Positions 16,186 to 25,145 of a DNA stretch of 41,809 bases are shown one piece after another. How positions within the stretch are numbered: the first letter of the stretch is position 1; each line of letters starts with the position of its first letter. Under the pieces are notes generated by a model. It was not told the origin of the DNA. It saw only the letters and a program-made list of their open reading frames with translations, and searched no databases. Origin of the DNA: Oscillospiraceae bacterium. GTDB lineage: Bacteria; Bacillota; Clostridia; Christensenellales; Aristaeellaceae. Where the stretch lies: positions 1-41,809 of the forward strand of contig JAISWI010000080.1 of the NCBI GenBank assembly GCA_031270865.1, in the 5' to 3' direction. Made by a program: the position numbers and the translations under genes.

Positions 16186-17334
16186 TTAGTATTGCTCCCA
16201 TAAGAATACGCGTCGAGCCGGCAGCAGCGCGTCCATCGCCCGCGCCGTCTCCGGCGCGAGCGGATGGCCGGACTCCATCAGCGCGGTCCCGTCCGCCGAG
16301 CCTACCAGCCACGCGGCGACCGCCCCGACGCCCAGCGAGGCAGCCGCGGCCGCGCCGCCCTCCCGGACACGCGATATGCATAACCGACCGCCGTCAGATG
16401 CAAATCGCCATCTTTCGGCATTGACCGGATTCGGCCCTTCGGCGACATCCAAAGTCACGTCTCCATCCCCGGCTGGAAGCCCGTTCGCCAGCCCGGGCAG
16501 GTCCACCGCGCGGAACATCCCCCATGGCTCTAACGTTATTGTAGCATACCTATCAGGCAGCATACCCAGCAGCGGATCGAACGCCGGAAGCCTCAGCCGC
16601 GCCTCGTTGACCGTGGACGCGTTCTGCGCAATATACGACAGGAAATCACGCCGCGCCGACGCGTCGCGGAAAGCGGCCTCGTCGATATACATCACGCCAG
16701 GCTCATCCCGCCGGAACCAGTATCCCGTTATGATACCATCACGGTATAGGCTGACGACGGCGGCTCCATCCTGCGCCAGGTCGTCGACGCGGTCCAGCAT
16801 GCCGACAACCCCGCGCGTCACCGAGCCAGACACGTTAACATGCGCGGCGGCATAACAGTCCGCTAGCTTGTTTATATCCTGGTAATCATCCCAGCACAGC
16901 CGATCGGCCAGCGGCCTGGCCTCCAGACGGTCCGGGGCGATGGCGACACGCGCCGCGTTACCGCACGCCGCGAACCCGTACCGCTCATAGAACGAGTATG
17001 CCGACGGGTATAATACCGCCAGCGCGACGCCGTCTTTGTTTAATTCGCATAACACGTCGGTCAGCAATCCGCGCATTATGCCCTTCGAGCGGCAGCCGGG
17101 GTCGGTCGCGACGTGCGATATCATGCTGGACGCGACCTCACGCCCGCGAACGTTGACCTTCACGCGCGAATCGACCGCCTGCGCGATTATACCATCATAA
17201 TCGTCGGCCAGCGCGTACACGTTGGACGCGCGGCGGTCGTAATACCAGCGCGTGAAGTCTCCGCTGTTGTCGCGGAAGCAGTAGCGGGTCAGCCGCCGGG
17301 ACTCGTCCCAGCGCTCTTTCGGCAGAATAAACAT
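16186..17334 (-). CDS. GNAT N-acetyltransferase, Eis-like
   Basis: A 382-residue protein with the three-part Eis architecture: an N-terminal GNAT domain with the acetyl-CoA loop (HVATDPGCRSKGIMRGLL, about residues 74-91, then FYERYGFAACG), a second GNAT-like domain, and a C-terminal SCP2-like domain from about residue 285. The last residues (RRVFLWEQY) resemble the buried C-terminus that serves in Eis catalysis. Substrates may be amines or aminoglycosides, unproven. It begins 2 bases after the DUF2156 stop with no strong ribosome site, so it is probably translationally coupled. Confidence 0.82.
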   Translation of the reverse strand: MFILPKERWDESRRLTRYCFRDNSGDFTRWYYDRRASNVYALADDYDGIIAQAVDSRVKVNVRGREVASSMISHVATDPGCRSKGIMRGLLTDVLCELNKDGVALAVLYPSAYSFYERYGFAACGNAARVAIAPDRLEARPLADRLCWDDYQDINKLADCYAAAHVNVSGSVTRGVVGMLDRVDDLAQDGAAVVSLYRDGIITGYWFRRDEPGVMYIDEAAFRDASARRDFLSYIAQNASTVNEARLRLPAFDPLLGMLPDRYATITLEPWGMFRAVDLPGLANGLPAGDGDVTLDVAEGPNPVNAERWRFASDGGRLCISRVREGGAAAAASLGVGAVAAWLVGSADGTALMESGHPLAPETARAMDALLPARRVFLWEQY

Positions 17335-17336
17335 CG

Positions 17337-18371
17337 CTACGCCAGCGTCGCGCCGTATTTATCGATCATACGCGCCGGGTGGTATGACCGCTTGGCCTTG
17401 CGCAAACCCTCCAGCCCCATATCCTCCTCGCGGTTGACCCACGTCACGCCGGGAAACTCGCTCGCCAGGAACATCTGGTTGATCGCCGCGAACAGCCCGG
17501 GTATGCCGTGGTTCGCCTTCTCGACATGTATCAGCGCCATGTCCGTGGTAATCTGTTCACCCAGCGTGAACGCCTCCACCACGCCGTCCACGCGGACCAG
17601 CCCGCCCTTCAAGCCCAGCATGTCCGCGTATTCCAGCGCCCGCTCCACTGAGCCGCGCTCGGCGCAAAGCTCGGGCGTCTCGCCCTTATCATACAACCAC
17701 CGATCGTAGGAGTCCATACACTCCCCGAAGCGCGACGGGTGGTACGCCTCGTACTCGAACCGCCCGCCGTACGCCGCGCGGAACCTGTTGACGTGGTTGC
17801 GCTTGGCGTGCAGCGCCTTGCCCGATAGGGTGATCAGCGACTGCGCGTCGTACACGTAATCGTCGTGATGCGGCTCGCGGGTGTATATAAACCTGCCGGG
17901 GCTGCAGGCGTCCATGCGCCGCACGTACCATTCGGGCAGAGAGCACATCCGGAACGTCTCTCCGCGATCGAGCATCGACTCGACAGCGGTCTCCAGCCCC
18001 TCACACAGCCGCTCGGGTTGAGTGAAGACCATCATCATGCACGGCGCGCCGTCCGGGGAATACGCCTCGCCGTCGAAGCCCTTGGCGCGGGTACGCAGCA
18101 GCAGCGCGTCCCCCGCCTCCGCCCACTCAATCCGCTCGGCGCGGCTCCACAGGAACATGTTGGAGAACTGGCACTCACTGCCCTCGTTCTCGGGGAAACG
18201 GCGCAGGTACCGCGTCAGCAGCGGCCTATCCTCAATGGTTACCGGCGCGAACGCGGCGCCTTGCCGCGCGGTTATCGGGGCGCAAATCGTACAGCAGCGG
18301 TCCGATCCCATGCGAATTCTACCGACCTCGACTTTCAAGGGGAGTCCCCTATCATCTTGTATGCGCGGCAT
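17337..18371 (-). CDS. DUF2156 (LPG-synthase C-terminal-like) acyltransferase-fold protein
   Basis: A protein of up to 344 residues matching the cytosolic DUF2156 family, which shares its double-GNAT fold with the C-terminal part of lysyl-phosphatidylglycerol synthase (MprF). Typical stretches are ECQFSNMFLW, GKALHAKRNHVNRF and the end VTWVNREEDMGLEGLRKAKRSYHP. No membrane part is present. The start is uncertain: ATG 18371 has no ribosome site, TTG 18338 has AGGGG ahead, ATG 18311 is also possible. It pairs with the Eis-like gene, and both may modify amine or lipid substrates. Confidence 0.8.
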   Translation of the reverse strand: MPRIQDDRGLPLKVEVGRIRMGSDRCCTICAPITARQGAAFAPVTIEDRPLLTRYLRRFPENEGSECQFSNMFLWSRAERIEWAEAGDALLLRTRAKGFDGEAYSPDGAPCMMMVFTQPERLCEGLETAVESMLDRGETFRMCSLPEWYVRRMDACSPGRFIYTREPHHDDYVYDAQSLITLSGKALHAKRNHVNRFRAAYGGRFEYEAYHPSRFGECMDSYDRWLYDKGETPELCAERGSVERALEYADMLGLKGGLVRVDGVVEAFTLGEQITTDMALIHVEKANHGIPGLFAAINQMFLASEFPGVTWVNREEDMGLEGLRKAKRSYHPARMIDKYGATLA

Positions 18372-18389
18372 GAGGCTAATATTGCCGCG

Positions 18390-19688
18390 TTATGTTCCGA
18401 AGAACGAGATATCCTCGTCGTCGCCCACGGGGTTTTCCTCGGGCGGCGCCGGCTCGCCGGGGTTCGAGACGAAAGGCGCGGCGCTGGTCTGGGATACGCC
18501 CTCGGCCGTTGGAATCTCAGCCGGCGACTGGAACAGCGCCTGACCTGTCGCGGGGTCCATCACGCGGACCACCGTTGGCAGCGTCACGCCGAAGCTGTCC
18601 AGGTAAGTCATGATGGAATAACCGTACATCAGCGCCGCGCCGCCCGTCGTCGGGGATATGTTCGTCCAGCTGACGCCCTCGCCGGACACGCTGAACGGGA
18701 ACAGCGCGGTCTTGTTCCGCAGCTGGCTGTCCACGGACCACACCTGCCCGTCGTCCCAGAAGTAGAGCGTGTCCGCCGCGCCGCCCATCAGCGTGTTGGC
18801 CTGGTCCGTCGTGGCCAGCGCTACGCTGCTGGTCTCCGAGCCGTCCAGCGGGACGCGCGTCAGCGCGTTGTTATCCGCGTCGCGCGTGATGAGCGCGTCG
18901 CCGAGGCGGGCGTTGCTCAGCGACATGCTGGTCACCTTCTCGCCTATCCGGATGGCCTTGGTCTTCCCCATGGGCACTGTATAAACCTGGGTGGTGTCGC
19001 CCTTGGGGGTGTAGACCAGGTAGCCGCCGTACAGGTAGCCGTCGCCGATGTTGGGCGAGGGCGGGTTCATGTTGACGGCCTTCGCGCCGGGCTTGCTGAT
19101 CTCGTAGGCGACTACGGAGCCGTCGCGGATATCCTTGCCCAGGAAGTAGACCTTGCCATTGTCGGCGGCCATGCTGTCGTAGATATTCTTGCTGGTCATC
19201 GTCTTGAGCTTGGTGGAGGTGTTCTTGGGGAAGCTGTAGCGGTACAGCGTCAGCTGATCCTCGTAGGAGCTGTAGAAGACCGTCTCCTCGGTCTCGTAGT
19301 ATATCTCCTTGACCTTGTCCAGCAGCATGGTGGGCTTGCCGGACTTAATGTCAACGCTGGCCAGCAGCTGGCCCTCGTTCGAGCTTACCGCCGTGAAGCA
19401 GACCTTGTTCGCGTCCGCGTAGAGCAGCTTGACGGGCTTCACGTCCGGCAGAGTGGCTATCGGCCCGCCGGCGCACGTGGACACGGCGAACAGGCCCCAC
19501 GTATTCTCTTCGACCGGCGCGAAGAAGTATGTCTCCGACCCGTACGCGGCGGCCAGGCCGCCAGACAGCTGCAGCTGCGCGTTGGTAAGCGCGAGGGCGC
19601 CTCCAACAGGAGCGGCGGCAGCCACCGCCAACAAAATAACCAGCGCAAGCCCGCGCCTAAGGCGGCTTGCCCCATATATACGACCCAT
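18390..19688 (-). CDS. Secreted protein of unknown function, beta-propeller-like
   Basis: A 432-residue exported protein. The signal peptide spans residues 1-33 (ending ALA) with no lipobox. The mature part is made of repeating short beta segments such as GKVYFLGKDIRDGSVVAYEIS and GYLYGGYLVYTPKGDTTQVYTVP, each ending in Y or W/D turns, as in DUF5050-type propellers often found in Clostridia. The last 35 residues are Pro/Glu/Asp-rich and unstructured. ATG 19688 is preferred because GGGAGGCGAGG lies before it; an earlier in-frame start at 19730 does not have one. No catalytic motif is recognised. Confidence 0.65.
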   Translation of the reverse strand: MGRIYGASRLRRGLALVILLAVAAAAPVGGALALTNAQLQLSGGLAAAYGSETYFFAPVEENTWGLFAVSTCAGGPIATLPDVKPVKLLYADANKVCFTAVSSNEGQLLASVDIKSGKPTMLLDKVKEIYYETEETVFYSSYEDQLTLYRYSFPKNTSTKLKTMTSKNIYDSMAADNGKVYFLGKDIRDGSVVAYEISKPGAKAVNMNPPSPNIGDGYLYGGYLVYTPKGDTTQVYTVPMGKTKAIRIGEKVTSMSLSNARLGDALITRDADNNALTRVPLDGSETSSVALATTDQANTLMGGAADTLYFWDDGQVWSVDSQLRNKTALFPFSVSGEGVSWTNISPTTGGAALMYGYSIMTYLDSFGVTLPTVVRVMDPATGQALFQSPAEIPTAEGVSQTSAAPFVSNPGEPAPPEENPVGDDEDISFFGT

Positions 19689-19742
19689 AACCAGCCTCGC
19701 CTCCCTGACGGTTGTTATCCGGACATACATTGTTTCAACGTC

Positions 19743-19771
19743 ATTATATCATAAACGTCAACGAAACGCAA
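19743..19771 (-). promoter_or_regulatory. Probable sigma-A promoter of the secreted-protein operon
   Basis: TATAAT (19748-19743) is perfect; TTGCGT (19771-19766) lies 17 bases upstream on the minus strand. A TTGACG closer in is too near to act as -35. Confidence 0.55.
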
Positions 19772-19825
19772 CATATTTTTAACACAGCTGTGACGCCAAT
19801 CCCCCGCGCGGACACGCGGGCGACG

Positions 19826-19861
19826 CCCCGCGCCAGCTGGCGGAAAGGACGGCTGGCGGGG
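19826..19861 (-). terminator. Hairpin after yebC
   Basis: CCCCGCGCCAGC and GCTGGCGGGG pair with a 2-base bulge, directly after the yebC stop. A second GC hairpin follows. There is no T-run, so this may be a structural 3' end rather than a simple intrinsic terminator. Confidence 0.45.
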
Positions 19862-20611
19862 TCAATCGTCCTCGTCCGGCTCATCCGGCAGCTCGGCGTT
19901 ATGGTATACGTTCATAACGTCGTCCATGTCCTCCAGCATGTCTATCAGCTTGCTGACCGACGCCACGGTATCCGGGTTGTCCACGGCTATCCAGTTGCGC
20001 GGGACGCGCGTCAACTCGGCGGACAGGAACGGCATGCCCTGTTTCTCCAACTCGGTCCTGACCGCTGAGAAGTCGGTCGGGTCGGTGGAGACCTCGAACG
20101 CGTCGTCGGAGGCCTCGAAGTCGTCCGCGCCGGATTCCATCGCCAGCATCATCATGTCGTCCTCGGCGACGCCGGGCTTGCGCTCGATGACGAGCAGGCC
20201 CTTGCGGTCGAACATATACCCGACGGAGTTCGTCGTGCCCAGCGATCCGCCGCATTTATCGAATATATGCCGGATGTCGGAGGCTGTGCGGTTGCGGTTG
20301 TCGGTCACGGTCTCCACGATCACCGCGACGCCGCCCGGCGCGTAGCCCTCGTAGATTATTTCCTCATAACTGACTGTGCCCAGCTCGCCCGCCGCCTTCT
20401 TGACGGAGCGGGCGATGTTGTCGCCCGGCATGTTGTTGGCCTTGGCCTTGGCGATCACGTCGAAGAGCTTGCTGTTGAGGGCGGGGTCGCTGCCTCCCTC
20501 GCGCACGGCTATGGCGATCTCGCGCCCGATCTTGGTGAATATCTTGCCCCGGGCCGCGTCCGCCTTACCCTTCTTATGCTTGATGTTCGCCCACTTAGAG
20601 TGCCCCGACAT
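19862..20611 (-). CDS. yebC: YebC/PmpR-family DNA-binding/translation factor
   Basis: A 249-residue protein with the invariant start MSGHSKWANIKHKKGKADAARGK and the three-domain YebC layout. The family was first described as DNA-binding regulators; newer work links members to relief of ribosome stalling at proline runs. The tail is acidic (DEPDEDD). GGGAGG precedes ATG 20611. A promoter lies at 20651-20680, back to back with one for the GH31 gene. Confidence 0.95.
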   Translation of the reverse strand: MSGHSKWANIKHKKGKADAARGKIFTKIGREIAIAVREGGSDPALNSKLFDVIAKAKANNMPGDNIARSVKKAAGELGTVSYEEIIYEGYAPGGVAVIVETVTDNRNRTASDIRHIFDKCGGSLGTTNSVGYMFDRKGLLVIERKPGVAEDDMMMLAMESGADDFEASDDAFEVSTDPTDFSAVRTELEKQGMPFLSAELTRVPRNWIAVDNPDTVASVSKLIDMLEDMDDVMNVYHNAELPDEPDEDD

Positions 20612-20650
20612 GGATAATATCCTCCCTTGTATATCTGATTCACTCCCTTT

Positions 20651-20680
20651 ACTCTAACTCACGCGCCGCCGGATTGTCAA
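20651..20680 (-). promoter_or_regulatory. Sigma-A promoter of yebC
   Basis: TTGACA (20680-20675) and TAGAGT (20656-20651) with an 18-base spacer on the minus strand. Its -35 box overlaps that of the plus-strand promoter. Confidence 0.6.
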
Positions 20681-20702
20681 GACGCGGGAGCTGTGTTATC
20701 AT
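20674..20702 (+). promoter_or_regulatory. Sigma-A promoter toward the GH31 gene
   Basis: TTGTCA (20674-20679) and TATCAT (20697-20702) with a 17-base spacer on the plus strand, giving a leader of about 180 bases before the alpha-xylosidase. Confidence 0.5.
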
Positions 20703-20760
20703 AAGCTATCTACTATAGCCAGCCGACTTGAGAACACGGCGTCTTCGCGGGTCTTTTACT

Positions 20761-20820
20761 CCTCGCGCCGCCTCGTCCGGTCGGCGGACCTCCAGTCCGC
20801 CTCCCCCCGCCTTAGCGAGG
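20761..20820 (+). other. Structured leader before the GH31 gene
   Basis: CCTCGC (20761-20766) pairs with GCGAGG (20815-20820), enclosing a perfect hairpin GGCGGAC/GTCCGCC (20783-20801). It lies in the 5' leader, 66 bases before the start codon. It matches no riboswitch class I know and could be a repeat remnant or a terminator/attenuator. Confidence 0.45.
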
Positions 20821-20886
20821 GGCAAAACCCTTCGCGAGTCTGTTCGCGTTTTCATGTTGGCTGGCTAGAAATATGGGAGCGTCCGT

Positions 20887-22899
20887 ATGAAATTCACAGA
20901 CGGATTCTGGATGACCAGGCCCGGCGTGACGCTGCGCAGCGCGGCGCAGACGCTGGACTATACCATCGCGGACGGCGCGGTCACGCTGTACTGCCCGACG
21001 AGCCGTATCCTCAACCGCGGCATGACGCTGCACGGCCCCGCGCTGACGCTTGAATTCACATCGCCCGCGCCCGACATACTCGCTCTTAGGGTTACGCACT
21101 TCAAGGGCGGAGCGGCGAAGGAGCCTGTCTTTGACCTCAACCGCGAGGCGGCGGAGCTTACGGTGTCCGACGCTGACGATTCTATCACGATAACCTCCGG
21201 CAAGCTGTCGGTCGTCGCCGGCAAGGACGACTTCCGGCTGGATTACCTCTACGACGGAACCAGGCTTACCGGGCTGGGCAGCCGCCACCTCTCATACGCG
21301 CAAACGCCGGACGGCCCGCATATCCGCGTTAAGCTGGATGTGGGCGTAGGCGAGAAGCTCTACGGGCTGGGCGAGCGGTTCACGCCGTTTGTGAAGAATG
21401 GCCAAAGCGTGGACATGTGGAACGAGGACGGCGGCACCGCCTCGGAGCTTGCGTATAAGAACATTCCGTTCTATGTAACTAACATGGGCTACGGCGTGTT
21501 CGTTAACAGCCCGGGGCGCGTGTCGTACGAGCTGTGCAGCGAGGCGGTCACCAGCGCCCAGTTCAGTTTGCCCGGCGAGTCGCTGGAGTTCATGGTCGTG
21601 GGCGGGCCGACGGTGAAGGACGCGGTGTCGCGGTTCGTCCGGCTTACGGGGCGGCCGGCCATCCCGCCCGAGTGGTCGTTCGGGCTGTGGCTGACGACCT
21701 CCTTCACGACCGATTACAACGAGGAGACGATCAACTCATTCGTCGACGGCATGCTGGAGCGCGGCATACCGCTCAGCGTGTTCCACTTCGACTGCTTCTG
21801 GATGAAGGAATGGGAATGGTGCAATTTCCTATGGGATAAGCGGATGTTCCCCGACCCGGAAGGGATGCTTCGGCGGCTGCGCGGCAAGGGGCTGAAGGTC
21901 TGCGTATGGATCAACCCATACATCGCTCAGAAGTCCCCGCTCTTCGACGAGGGCGCGCGCGGCGGATACCTGCTCAAGCGGCGTGATGGCGGGGTTTGGC
22001 AGTGGGATCTGTGGCAGCCGGGCATGGCGTTGGTGGATTTTACCAACCCCGACGCGGTTATATGGTATCAATCCAAGCTAAAGACATTGATGGACATGGG
22101 CGTTGACTGCTTCAAGACGGATTTCGGCGAGAGGATCCCGACCGACTGCGTTTACTATGACGGCAGTGATCCTGTATTGATGCATAACTATTACACATTA
22201 TTATACAATAAAGCGGTGTTCGAGCTGCTGGAGCGTGAGCGCGGCGAGGGCGAGGCGTGCGTATTCGCCAGGAGCGCGACTGTCGGCGGGCAGCGGTATC
22301 CCGTCCACTGGGGCGGGGACAGCACATCCAACTATCCGTCGATGGCGGAGTCGCTGCGGGCCGGGCTGTCGCTGTCGTTGAGCGGGTTCGCGTACTGGAG
22401 CCACGACATATCGGGGTTTGAGGACATGGCGTCCCCTGACGTATACAAGCGGTGGGCGGCGTTTGGTTTGCTCAGCGCGCACTCGCGGCTTCATGGATCA
22501 AGCTCGTACCGCGTGCCGTGGCTGTTCGGCGAGGAAGCCGTCGATGTGGTGAGGTTCTTCGCTAAACTGAAGCTGCGGCTGAAGCCTTACCTGCTGGCGA
22601 AGGCGGTCGAGGCGCGTGAGACCGGCGTTCCCGTCATGCGGGCGATGGTGATGGAGTTCCCCAACGACCCCGCGTGCGCCGACCTTGACCTGCAGTATAT
22701 GCTGGGCGACGGGCTGTTGGTCGCGCCGGTGTTCCGCGAGGATGGGCGGGTGACATACTATCTCCCCGCCGGGACGTGGACGCGCCTGCTTACGGGCGAG
22801 AAGGTTCAGGGCGGAGCGTGGAGGACGGAGACATACGACTACATGAGTCTGCCGCTATACGCCAGGGATGGTGTGGTTATACCAATGGACGACGCGTAA
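20887..22899 (+). CDS. yicI: GH31 alpha-xylosidase (YicI-like)
   Basis: A 670-residue glycoside hydrolase family 31 enzyme with no signal peptide, so it acts in the cytosol on imported oligosaccharides. The nucleophile is Asp412 in FKTDFGERIP, as in YicI (Asp416), and the acid/base is Asp478 in WGGDSTSNYPSM (YicI Asp482). The FGERIP stretch is typical of alpha-xylosidases rather than alpha-glucosidases. It is about 100 residues shorter than YicI, ending in PLYARDGVVIPMDDA, so the last beta-domain is missing. GGGAG precedes ATG 20887. It would remove xylose from xyloglucan-type fragments. Confidence 0.9.
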   Translation: MKFTDGFWMTRPGVTLRSAAQTLDYTIADGAVTLYCPTSRILNRGMTLHGPALTLEFTSPAPDILALRVTHFKGGAAKEPVFDLNREAAELTVSDADDSITITSGKLSVVAGKDDFRLDYLYDGTRLTGLGSRHLSYAQTPDGPHIRVKLDVGVGEKLYGLGERFTPFVKNGQSVDMWNEDGGTASELAYKNIPFYVTNMGYGVFVNSPGRVSYELCSEAVTSAQFSLPGESLEFMVVGGPTVKDAVSRFVRLTGRPAIPPEWSFGLWLTTSFTTDYNEETINSFVDGMLERGIPLSVFHFDCFWMKEWEWCNFLWDKRMFPDPEGMLRRLRGKGLKVCVWINPYIAQKSPLFDEGARGGYLLKRRDGGVWQWDLWQPGMALVDFTNPDAVIWYQSKLKTLMDMGVDCFKTDFGERIPTDCVYYDGSDPVLMHNYYTLLYNKAVFELLERERGEGEACVFARSATVGGQRYPVHWGGDSTSNYPSMAESLRAGLSLSLSGFAYWSHDISGFEDMASPDVYKRWAAFGLLSAHSRLHGSSSYRVPWLFGEEAVDVVRFFAKLKLRLKPYLLAKAVEARETGVPVMRAMVMEFPNDPACADLDLQYMLGDGLLVAPVFREDGRVTYYLPAGTWTRLLTGEKVQGGAWRTETYDYMSLPLYARDGVVIPMDDA

Positions 22900-22966
22900 A
22901 CCACACCAATATATGCTAAATCAACATGGGTTAGGCTGGTTTATGCGATAAACCATATAATACAAG

Positions 22967-22994
22967 GGCTGTCCCGGCGGTGGGACAGCCTTTT
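22967..22994 (+). terminator. Intrinsic terminator after GH31
   Basis: GGCTGTCCC and GGGACAGCC form a perfect 9-bp stem with a 6-base loop, followed by TTTTATAT. It separates the GH31 gene from the convergent acetyl esterase gene. Confidence 0.9.
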
Positions 22995-23006
22995 ATATGT
23001 TTATAC

Positions 23007-23966
23007 TTATAGTCCCAACATAAACTGGTATGTCATGTCCGAGCCGCCCGGCAGTCCCTCATGCCCGAAGTCCGGCCATATCTCGACACGCTTCGGAGCG
23101 GTGATCTTGTTATACGCGGCGAACTGCGTTGACGGCGGGCATACCGTATCCATCAATCCGGTCATCATCAACACCTCGCCCCTGATCCTTGGCGCGAGGT
23201 GCTGTACATCGATATACCCCAATTTACTAAATATCTCATCCTCGCGCCTGTGGTTCGGGTCGAACATCCGGAAGTAATTGCGGATTTCGGCGTACGCGGC
23301 CACGGACAGGTCCATCTCCCACACCCGCTTGTAGTCGGTCAGGAACGGATACATCGGCGCGGCGCGTTTAACACGCGGCTCAAGCGCGGCGCAGGCAAGC
23401 GTCAGCCCTCCGCCCTGGCTGCCCCCTATCGCGCCCACGCGGTCCGGGTCGACCTCCGGCAGGGACATCACTATCCTTGCCATCTGCGCTGTATCCAGGT
23501 ACACGTCGCGCATCAGCAGCCTGTCCGGGTCCGGGTCTGACAATCCCCGGATGATCATGCCGTTCTGGGTTGGGCCGTGGACGCCGCCCACGTCCTGCGA
23601 CAGCCCGCCCTGCCCCCGCGCGTCCAGCGCCGCCACTACAAACCCGCTTGCCGCGTACGACAACTTATCCGCCCAATCGCCCGCGCTGCCCGAGTAACCG
23701 TGGAACATCAGCGCGGCGGGGAGTTTCGACGCTTCTCGCGGCATGAGCAGCTTGGCGTGGACCCTCGCGCCATGCGCGCCCGTGAAGAACATGTCCTCGC
23801 AACTGACGCCCGGGGCCTGGAACCGCGCGGGCAGGCGCTCACAGTCCGTCCCTAGCTCGCGCGTCTGGGCCAGTCCGCGCTCCCAGTAGGCGTCGAAGTC
23901 GGCGGGCCTGGGGTTGGTTCCCTGGTAGGCGAGAAGGTCGGGTAAGGGTTTGTCGACTATGGGCAT
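23007..23966 (-). CDS. Acetyl xylan esterase / cephalosporin-C deacetylase family
   Basis: A 319-residue AXE1-family alpha/beta hydrolase without signal peptide, hence cytosolic. The nucleophile is Ser183 in GGSQGG, with the acid in TGLMDTVCP and the His in DFGHEGLPG. Such enzymes remove acetyl groups from imported xylo- or other oligosaccharides. ATG 23966 is used because TGAGGTG lies 6 bases before it; the GTG three codons upstream is part of that ribosome site. It is the last gene of the GH2-transporter cluster, 96 bases after the acyltransferase-like gene. Confidence 0.9.
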   Translation of the reverse strand: MPIVDKPLPDLLAYQGTNPRPADFDAYWERGLAQTRELGTDCERLPARFQAPGVSCEDMFFTGAHGARVHAKLLMPREASKLPAALMFHGYSGSAGDWADKLSYAASGFVVAALDARGQGGLSQDVGGVHGPTQNGMIIRGLSDPDPDRLLMRDVYLDTAQMARIVMSLPEVDPDRVGAIGGSQGGGLTLACAALEPRVKRAAPMYPFLTDYKRVWEMDLSVAAYAEIRNYFRMFDPNHRREDEIFSKLGYIDVQHLAPRIRGEVLMMTGLMDTVCPPSTQFAAYNKITAPKRVEIWPDFGHEGLPGGSDMTYQFMLGL

Positions 23967-24062
23967 TTGGTTCACCTCATATAATAATATTCTTGCCGGT
24001 ATCCGCGCGGGCCGCCTTCCAATACCGCGTCATAAACATTTTTATCAAGAATATCAAGCGGG

Positions 24063-25145
24063 CTATGGCAGCCTCCGCGACGGGCGCGCCAACCCCGCCG
24101 CGAACGCGCTCCCGGCCAGCAGGACGATGGTCCAGCACAACGCCCCCAGCGGCGACTGGATCGGCTCGGACCAAAGGAACCATGCCTTGGTATTCAGCCA
24201 GGGCGCGATCTTCTGGCCACCAAGCGTAAAAAGGACAATATTGGTAACGATCAGGTGGTAGAGGGAGTTCCGCCCAAGCGAGGATATCGCCCGCGCGGGA
24301 TTGAGGGCGGCGAATCGACAGGGTTGCATGAGTTTCGCCATGACCGCCGCGAGAAGCGCGAGTGACGCTATCACGGCCGCCGGCGTAAGTATCCAGCCGA
24401 CATCGGGCGGAAACCGCCCCGGCTCACCCGTTAAGAGCCATAGAACACCGCCGACCACGCTAGCCGCCGCCGCGGCGGCCAGCAGGACGCGCGTCCGCTT
24501 TGCTTTCTCCAGCCCCGGAAACACTAACCCCGCGATGAAATACGGAGCGTACTGAACCGCCGGAAACAGCGTCGAGTTCCCGCCGCCGACCAGCAGGTTT
24601 ATGTATGGGATATTAAACGACTTGATCGGCGCGAAACACACCGCAAGGCACGCGCACGCGGCGGCGGCCGCCGCCTTCGGCGATTCCCTCATCCTTTTCA
24701 GCGGAACGAACAGCGCTAACACGGCCAAACCATAAACCAGGAACGCCGCCAGGAACTCCGACCAGCCCGGAATATCCCGCAACAGGAACACCGCCCGCGC
24801 GGTATTCCGCGCGAACGGCTTATGCTCGTATAACAAGCGGAACGCGACGCCGGATACCACGAACGCGCCGTAAGACCTCGCGCACGACGCCGCTACGCGA
24901 GGCGCGGCTTTCAAGTAAGGTTTATCCAGATACGCCACGGATACCGACCACCCGAACGCGAACGCGAATCCCGAGAACGCCGTCATGTTGATCCACAGCG
25001 TAAGCGTGTTCTCGGCCGCGAACAGCGACGCGTCGCCGAAGAACTGCAGGACATGACAGTATACCATCGCGACGACGAGGAGGCCCTTGAACGCGTCGAT
25101 ACGCGCGTCACGCGGGCGGATCCCCGACCCGCCTGGAACGCTCAT
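24063..25145 (-). CDS. Membrane acyltransferase-like protein (DUF1624/heparan acetyltransferase-like)
   Basis: A 360-residue protein with about ten predicted membrane helices. The N-terminal IDAFKGLLVVAMVYCHVLQFFG fits the first helix of the acyltransferase_3 / DUF1624 superfamily, where a conserved His follows (His at about 30 here). Near the end, SLGRNSLYHLIVTNIVLF matches the family's GRNSLxxY-like helix. The ATG overlaps the permease stop (ATGA). It may acetylate or deacetylate a glycan at the membrane, or move a small substrate; function is inferred only from family likeness and context. Confidence 0.6.
   Translation of the reverse strand: MSVPGGSGIRPRDARIDAFKGLLVVAMVYCHVLQFFGDASLFAAENTLTLWINMTAFSGFAFAFGWSVSVAYLDKPYLKAAPRVAASCARSYGAFVVSGVAFRLLYEHKPFARNTARAVFLLRDIPGWSEFLAAFLVYGLAVLALFVPLKRMRESPKAAAAAACACLAVCFAPIKSFNIPYINLLVGGGNSTLFPAVQYAPYFIAGLVFPGLEKAKRTRVLLAAAAAASVVGGVLWLLTGEPGRFPPDVGWILTPAAVIASLALLAAVMAKLMQPCRFAALNPARAISSLGRNSLYHLIVTNIVLFTLGGQKIAPWLNTKAWFLWSEPIQSPLGALCWTIVLLAGSAFAAGLARPSRRLP

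Noticed and set aside
17865..19754. 629-codon plus-strand open frame
   Set aside because: It lies antisense to the DUF2156 and secreted-protein genes, which have signal peptide, motifs and ribosome sites. Long antisense frames are common at this GC content.
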